Assembly (NCBI GenBank): GCA_021823085.1
Contig: JAKAPG010000114.1
Span: 1 to 5,724, forward strand
Origin: Thermoplasmata archaeon
Lineage (GTDB): Archaea; Thermoplasmatota; Thermoplasmata; Lutacidiplasmatales; UBA184
Direction of reading: 5' to 3'
DNA length: 5,724 bases
The notes under the pieces are model-generated. The model was given only the letters and a program-made list of their open reading frames with translations. It made no database searches and was not told where the DNA came from. Below, piece after piece: positions 1 through 5,724 of the stretch. The stretch's first letter is position 1. Every line of letters begins with the position of its first letter. The translations under genes and the position numbers were made by a program.

Positions 1-819
1 GGACAGTGGCGTCCGAGCGTGTGTCGACCGCCGCCGGTGCGGTCTGCATTCCGATCGCGACCGACATCCGAGAGCCCGGTCCCCAGTCTCCCTTGTAATA
101 GCGGCACGGGACCAGCCGCTCGCCGATCAGCTCCTCGCCCGCGCAAAGGGATCCGGCCGGTGCGAGGATCTGCCCTCGCTCGACCTGATCTACCTCGACC
201 CCCTTCAGGGCCACTCCAACGCGCTCGCCCGTCCCGGCCTCCTTGACGTCGACGTCATGGACCTGAATCGATCGGACCTCGACGGTCCTGTCGGTCGGCC
301 ACAATCGCAGATGCTCGTGGACCTTCAGCGTCCCCGTGCGGACCACGCCCAGCGCGACCGTCCCGACTCCCTTGACCGGGAAGACGTGGTCGATCGGCGC
401 GGCGACCGGCCCGGGATCCGGCGGGACCCTCCACGAGTCGACCGTCGCGCGCAGCTGCGCAGGGTCCAGCGGCCCGCGGGGTACCGACTCGAGACGGGTG
501 CCCCGCAGTGCGCGTCCGAGCTCCTCCACCCCGACCGCCGGTCCGGTGACGATCGTGGTCGGGAGGTCGAACAGATCGACGGTCGCGATCGTCTCGGCGA
601 CCGGGCGGCTCAGCTGCTCGACGACGAGCACGCATCGGTCGGCCATCGCGAGCGCGGAGAGGAGCGGCGCGAACTTCTCGGGAAAATGGGTCGGCTCAAC
701 GAGGGTGGTGTGGTGGCCGTCGTGGCTCGAGTCGAAGAGCGTGAGGTCGGACTGGGTGCCCTTCTTTCCGAGCTGGGACGCAACGCCGGGGGCTCCGACG
801 ACCGCGACCGTAACGCCGC

Positions 820-823
<4 letters not shown>
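1..823 (-). CDS. EF-Tu/SelB-like pseudo-GTPase, C-terminus cut by window edge
   Basis: The first 274 codons are visible, starting with ATG at 823-821; the end lies beyond base 1. Residues 1-130 follow the layout of a translational GTPase domain, but the nucleotide-binding motifs are gone. The P-loop region reads GAPGVASQLGKKGT (10-23) instead of GHVDHGKT/S, the DCPGH motif is replaced by EPTHFPEK (43-50), and no NKxD is present near 90-100. Residues about 140-222 form a well-conserved EF-Tu/SelB domain 2 beta-barrel (FPVKGVGTVALGV at 148-160, VEVRSIQVHD at 181-190, RVGVALKGVE at 201-210). Domain 3 begins after about 230. From family knowledge, archaea carry such proteins, often annotated as EF-Tu domain 2 or 'EF-Tu/IF-2/RF-3 family GTPase' proteins, with no established role. 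It overlaps the end of clpB by 4 bases (ATGA), so it is probably translated by coupling. A ribosome or tRNA-related role is inference. A true SelB is unlikely because the GTPase motifs are absent. Confidence 0.82.
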
Positions 824-3432
<2,609 letters not shown>

Positions 3433-3457
3433 AGCCCATTTGAACCGTCACGAGCCG

Positions 3458-3464
3458 ATTTAAG
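3458..3464. promoter_or_regulatory. TATA-like element shared by divergent clpB and pyrD
   Basis: ATTTAAG on the plus strand reads CTTAAAT on the minus strand, so the core is nearly symmetric. Its centre is about 24.5 bases before the pyrD GTG (3486) and about 28.5 bases before the clpB ATG (3432). Archaeal TATA boxes typically centre 26-27 bases before the transcription start, so both transcripts would begin at or within a few bases of their start codons. It is the only AT-rich hexamer in the 53-bp gap at a suitable distance from both genes. Neither flank (AGCCGA on the plus side, GGCGCA on the minus side) matches a good BRE, so dominant direction cannot be read. Bidirectional use is inference. 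Confidence 0.6.
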
Positions 3465-3485
3465 TGCGCCTCCCGTCCGTGCGCC
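3464..3485 (+). repeat. Heptamer direct repeat GTGCGCC before pyrD start
   Basis: GTGCGCC occurs at 3464-3470 and again at 3479-3485, a 15-base period with an 8-base gap. The second copy abuts the pyrD GTG start codon. The pair occupies the space between the TATA-like element and the predicted transcription start, where an archaeal repressor would block polymerase loading. The sequence shows the repeat only. An operator role is a guess, and chance recurrence in such GC-rich DNA is possible. Confidence 0.35.
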
Positions 3486-4427
3486 GTGTCCGACCTCTCG
3501 GTGGAACTCGCGGGAATCCGTCTGAGAAACCCGCTCATCCTCGCGTCGGGGATCTGGGGAGAGAGCGGACAGTCGTTGGTCGGTGCTTGGGACGCCGGTG
3601 CCGCAGGAGTCATCACCAAATCGATCGGCTCCCGGCCGAGGCCGGGATACCCCAACCCTACGGTCGAAGAGCTGGGTTCGTGGGGGATGCTGAACGCAAT
3701 GGGCCTGCCCAACCCGGGGATTCGCGAGTACTCTCGGGAGATCGCGTTCGCGCGCGAGCACGGTGCGCTCGTTATCGGATCGATCTTCGGAGGCACGGCC
3801 GAGGAGTTCGCTCGCTTGGCGCGCGAGATGGCCGCCACCGGCGTGCGCGCGTTGGAACTCAACCTCAGCTGTCCCCACGCCGAAGGGTTTGGGACCGAGA
3901 TCGGCAGCGACCCTCGGGACGTGGACGAGGTGGTCCGCGCGGTGGTGCGCGAAGTGAAGATCCCGGTAATCGCCAAGATCACTCCGAACGCTGCGGACCC
4001 CGCCGCGCTGGCCGCGGCCGCCGAGAACGCCGGGGCGAGGGCGATCAGTGCCATCAACACCGTTCGCGCCCTCTCGATCGACCCGACGCTGATGCGCCCC
4101 GTGCTGGCCCACGGCATCGGGGGGCTCAGCGGGCCGGCGATCAAGTCGGTCGGCCTAGCGGCTGTTTGGCAGATCCGTCAGCGGGTCCGGGTACCCATCG
4201 TCGGGGTCGGCGGGATCTCGAGCGGCGCGGACGTTCTTGAGTACGTCCTGGCGGGGGCCTGCGCGGTCGAGATCGGGACCGCGGTGGCCCACGAGGGGGT
4301 CCGAGTGTTCGGAAGGCTCGCCCAAGAGCTCGACCAGCTGCTTTCGAAGAAGGGAGTCTCGAGCCTCCGCGAACTGGTCGGAGGGGCCCACCGAGGATTC
4401 GAGATCCCGGCCGCCGATTTCCCATAG
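3486..4427 (+). CDS. pyrD: Dihydroorotate dehydrogenase, class 1B catalytic subunit
   Basis: A 313-residue cytoplasmic FMN enzyme that oxidises dihydroorotate to orotate, the fourth step of de novo pyrimidine synthesis. A (beta/alpha)8 barrel is indicated by family motifs: TKS (43-46) with the FMN/orotate lysine, NAMGLPNPG (70-78) contacting orotate, NLSCPH (126-131) with the class 1 catalytic base Cys129 (class 2 enzymes use Ser), AKITPN (163-168), NT (191-192), GGLSGPAIK (212-220), GVGGI (240-244) and AGACAVEIGTA (256-266) for FMN phosphate. Length is close to the usual 300-310, with no N-terminal membrane extension as in class 2. The adjacent pyrK supports class 1B, which reduces NAD+ through PyrK, over class 1A. 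The GTG start at 3486 gives the normal family beginning and lies 24.5 bases after a TATA-like element, with no Shine-Dalgarno motif, suggesting a leaderless mRNA. The gene ends with TAG three bases before the palindromic TATA element of pyrK. Confidence 0.96.
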   Translation: MSDLSVELAGIRLRNPLILASGIWGESGQSLVGAWDAGAAGVITKSIGSRPRPGYPNPTVEELGSWGMLNAMGLPNPGIREYSREIAFAREHGALVIGSIFGGTAEEFARLAREMAATGVRALELNLSCPHAEGFGTEIGSDPRDVDEVVRAVVREVKIPVIAKITPNAADPAALAAAAENAGARAISAINTVRALSIDPTLMRPVLAHGIGGLSGPAIKSVGLAAVWQIRQRVRVPIVGVGGISSGADVLEYVLAGACAVEIGTAVAHEGVRVFGRLAQELDQLLSKKGVSSLRELVGGAHRGFEIPAADFP

Positions 4428-4430
4428 CCA

Positions 4431-4442
4431 CGGATATATCCG
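4431..4442 (+). promoter_or_regulatory. Palindromic TATA-box promoter of pyrK
   Basis: CGGATATATCCG is a perfect 12-base palindrome with an ATATAT core at 4434-4439. It begins three bases after the pyrD stop. The core centre is 24.5 bases before the pyrK GTG at 4461, the same spacing as between the pyrD element and its start. This predicts a separate, leaderless pyrK transcript, although read-through from pyrD is also possible. The symmetry may simply reflect a strong TBP site, or it could overlap a dimeric regulator site; the sequence does not decide. Confidence 0.65.
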
Positions 4443-4460
4443 ACACTCCCTAGCGCGGAC

Positions 4461-5237
4461 GTGCACCGGATCGTGGAGATCGAGGACCGGGTCCTCGAGA
4501 CCCCCTCCACGGTCACGTGGCGGTTCCCCTACTCGGTCCCGTGCGCTCCGGGCCAGTTCGTGATGGTCTGGATCCCCGGCGACGATGAAATTCCGATGTC
4601 CCTCTCCTACACCGACGAGCCGTCCAAGGGCGTGACGATCAAGGCGATGGGATCCGCAAGCCGCCACGCGCAGTCAATCTCGACCGGCTCGTCCATCGGG
4701 ATCCGAGGACCCTACGGGAACCGCTTCGACCTCGCTCCGCGGCGGATCCTCGCCGTAGGCGGAGGATCCGGTACCGCGGTGCTCGCTCCGGCGGCGGAGC
4801 TCGCCGTTCGGTCGGGTGCCCGGGTGACGTGCGCCCTGGGTGCCACGACCGAGACCGAGCTCCTGTTCGCGACCCGCCTTGCCGCCTCCGGGGCCCGCGT
4901 CGAGGTGGCGACCGACGACGGGAGCGCCGGGACCCGCGGTTTCGTCACCGTCGTCGCCGATCGACTGCTTCGAGAGCAGCCGTTCGACGCGGTCTGGACG
5001 TGCGGACCGGAGGTCATGATGCGCAAGGTCGCCGAGTCCGCGCGCTCGCACGGGACGGTGGGGTACGGGTCGGTCGAGCGGCACATGAAGTGCGCCATCG
5101 GAATGTGCGATGCCTGTGCCCTGGGACCCTACCACGTGTGCGTCGACGGTCCCGTGTTCCGGACCGAGATCCTCCTCTCGCTCGAGGAATTCGGGCGCAC
5201 GAAGCGCGATCCGTCCGGTCGTCGGGTGCCGCTGTAG
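4461..5237 (+). CDS. pyrK: Dihydroorotate dehydrogenase electron-transfer subunit PyrK
   Basis: A 258-residue ferredoxin-NADP reductase-like protein that carries electrons from PyrD FMN through a [2Fe-2S] cluster and FAD to NAD+. An N-terminal FAD-binding barrel (about 1-92) contains APGQFVM (29-35), PMSLSY (45-50) and GPYG (83-86). The NAD-binding Rossmann part has VGGGSGTAVLAP (99-110) and the TCGPEVMM loop (180-187). The C-terminal cluster motif is C211-x4-C216-x2-C219-x7-C227, introduced by VERHMKC and followed by DGPVF, a hallmark of PyrK. The last spacing is shorter than in the Lactococcus enzyme. The GTG start is chosen because it opens the FAD domain normally, lies 24.5 bases after a strong TATA element, and has no Shine-Dalgarno motif before it. 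Placement directly after pyrD confirms the partnership. A generic sulfhydrogenase gamma-type FNR subunit is the alternative, made unlikely by this context. Confidence 0.94.
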   Translation: MHRIVEIEDRVLETPSTVTWRFPYSVPCAPGQFVMVWIPGDDEIPMSLSYTDEPSKGVTIKAMGSASRHAQSISTGSSIGIRGPYGNRFDLAPRRILAVGGGSGTAVLAPAAELAVRSGARVTCALGATTETELLFATRLAASGARVEVATDDGSAGTRGFVTVVADRLLREQPFDAVWTCGPEVMMRKVAESARSHGTVGYGSVERHMKCAIGMCDACALGPYHVCVDGPVFRTEILLSLEEFGRTKRDPSGRRVPL

Positions 5238-5285
5238 CCGCGAGACGGCCGTTCGCCGTGGAGTGAGCCACGATCTCGGCGAATG

Positions 5286-5292
5286 CTTTATG
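5286..5292 (+). promoter_or_regulatory. Probable TATA element of pyrG
   Basis: CTTTATG is the only AT-rich element of the right type in the gap. Its centre is about 39 bases before the pyrG GTG. With a usual 26-27 base TATA-to-start distance, transcription would begin near 5315, leaving a leader of about 12-14 bases, just enough to include the Shine-Dalgarno motif. The match is weaker than that of the pyrK element. Confidence 0.5.
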
Positions 5293-5315
5293 GGACCTGC
5301 CCGCTACCAAACTGC

Positions 5316-5320
5316 GAGGT
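5316..5320 (+). promoter_or_regulatory. Shine-Dalgarno motif of pyrG
   Basis: GAGGT lies seven bases before the GTG at 5328, an ideal spacing, and supports that GTG over the in-frame ATG at 5283. It is the only convincing ribosome-binding site among the plus-strand genes here; pyrD and pyrK have none. Confidence 0.65.
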
Positions 5321-5327
5321 ACGTTTT

Positions 5328-5724
5328 GTGAAGGTGATCGTGGTGAGCGGGGGCGTAATCTCCGGCCTCGGGAAGGGCATCACCACCTCGTCGCTCGGGC
5401 GCCTCCTCAAGGCCCGCGGGATCCCCCTCACGATCCTGAAGATCGATCCGTACCTCAACGTGGACGCGGGCACGATGAACCCGTACCAGCACGGGGAGGT
5501 CTTCGTGCTCGACGACGGCACCGAGGCGGACCTCGACCTCGGGAACTACGAGCGCTTCCTGGGCCAGAACCTCTCGGGATCGCACAACCTCACCACCGGC
5601 AAGATCTACCGCGCCGTGATCGAGAAGGAGCGGCGCGGTGACTACCTCGGAACGACGGTCCAGATCATCCCCCACGTCACCGGCGAGATCAAGCGGGCCA
5701 TCCGCGAGGTCGCCCAGGCGGCCC
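5328..5724 (+). CDS. pyrG: CTP synthase, N-terminal part, cut by window edge
   Basis: The first 132 codons of an enzyme usually about 530-550 residues long, so only half of the synthetase domain is present; the glutaminase domain lies beyond the edge. It makes CTP from UTP, ATP and glutamine-derived ammonia in the cytoplasm. The P-loop region SGGVISGLGKG (7-17) carries Lys16, equivalent to E. coli Lys18. LKIDPYLNVDAGTMNP (37-52) has the conserved Asp40, and HGEVFVLDDGTEADLDLG (55-72) has the Mg-binding Asp70, equivalent to E. coli Asp72. ERF, TGKIY (90-94) and GTTVQIIPH (108-116) are also family signatures. The GTG start gives the standard (M)KVIVVSGG opening and has a Shine-Dalgarno motif seven bases before it. 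An in-frame ATG 45 bases upstream would add an unsupported 15-residue extension and overlaps the predicted TATA element. The gene follows pyrD-pyrK on the same strand, so the three form a pyrimidine-synthesis cluster. Confidence 0.96.
   Translation, partial: MKVIVVSGGVISGLGKGITTSSLGRLLKARGIPLTILKIDPYLNVDAGTMNPYQHGEVFVLDDGTEADLDLGNYERFLGQNLSGSHNLTTGKIYRAVIEKERRGDYLGTTVQIIPHVTGEIKRAIREVAQAA

Larger units (their letters stand above)
5238..5327 (+). other. pyrK-pyrG intergenic region with weak hairpins
   Basis: This 90-base gap holds the pyrG promoter and ribosome-binding site. It also has two small inverted repeats: ACGGC (5245-5249) with GCCGT (5255-5259), and GTGG (5258-5261) with CCAC (5268-5271). 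The repeats overlap and are only 4-5 base pairs. No T-rich tract of the kind that terminates archaeal transcription follows the pyrK stop, so read-through into pyrG cannot be excluded. Confidence 0.5.

Noticed and set aside
5241..5278. Possible intrinsic terminator after pyrK
   Set aside because: The stems are only 4-5 base pairs, mutually overlapping, and not followed by a T tract.
5283..5327. Upstream in-frame ATG as the pyrG start
   Set aside because: It would add 15 residues not seen in CTP synthases, overlaps the predicted TATA element, and lacks the well-spaced Shine-Dalgarno motif that the GTG at 5328 has.

Overview
The window looks like a piece of a GC-rich archaeal chromosome, most plausibly a euryarchaeote or Thermoplasmatota-like lineage. 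Three things point that way. Three of the four gene starts sit about 25-39 bases downstream of a TATA-like element, and two or three of them have little or no room for a 5' leader. The gene cut by the left edge encodes an EF-Tu/SelB-like protein with an eroded GTPase domain, a type I know from archaea. The dihydroorotate dehydrogenase is the two-subunit class 1B form. The taxonomic call is inference; no rRNA or other marker gene is present.

Left half (1-3432), minus strand: a full-length ClpB-type disaggregase (870 codons) is followed, through a 4-base ATGA overlap, by the pseudo-GTPase EF-Tu/SelB-like gene, which runs off the left edge. The two probably form an operon in which translation is coupled.

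Middle (3433-3485): a 53-bp divergent intergenic region. It holds one near-symmetric TATA-like element, placed so that it could serve clpB on the left and pyrD on the right, and a heptamer direct repeat that ends exactly at the pyrD start codon.

Right half (3486-5724), plus strand: pyrD (class 1B catalytic subunit), pyrK (FAD/[2Fe-2S] electron-transfer subunit) and the first 132 codons of pyrG (CTP synthase). PyrD and PyrK together should oxidise dihydroorotate to orotate and pass the electrons to NAD+. PyrG aminates UTP to CTP at the end of the same pathway. Although clustered, each gene has its own TATA-like element. pyrD and pyrK look leaderless with identical spacing, while pyrG has a short leader with a Shine-Dalgarno motif.

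I see no mobile element, CRISPR array, tRNA, rRNA or clearly novel multi-gene system. The points most worth attention are the degenerate translational GTPase coupled to clpB and the compact promoter architecture. Apart from the short intergenic gaps the window is fully coding; there is no gene-free stretch over 300 bases.
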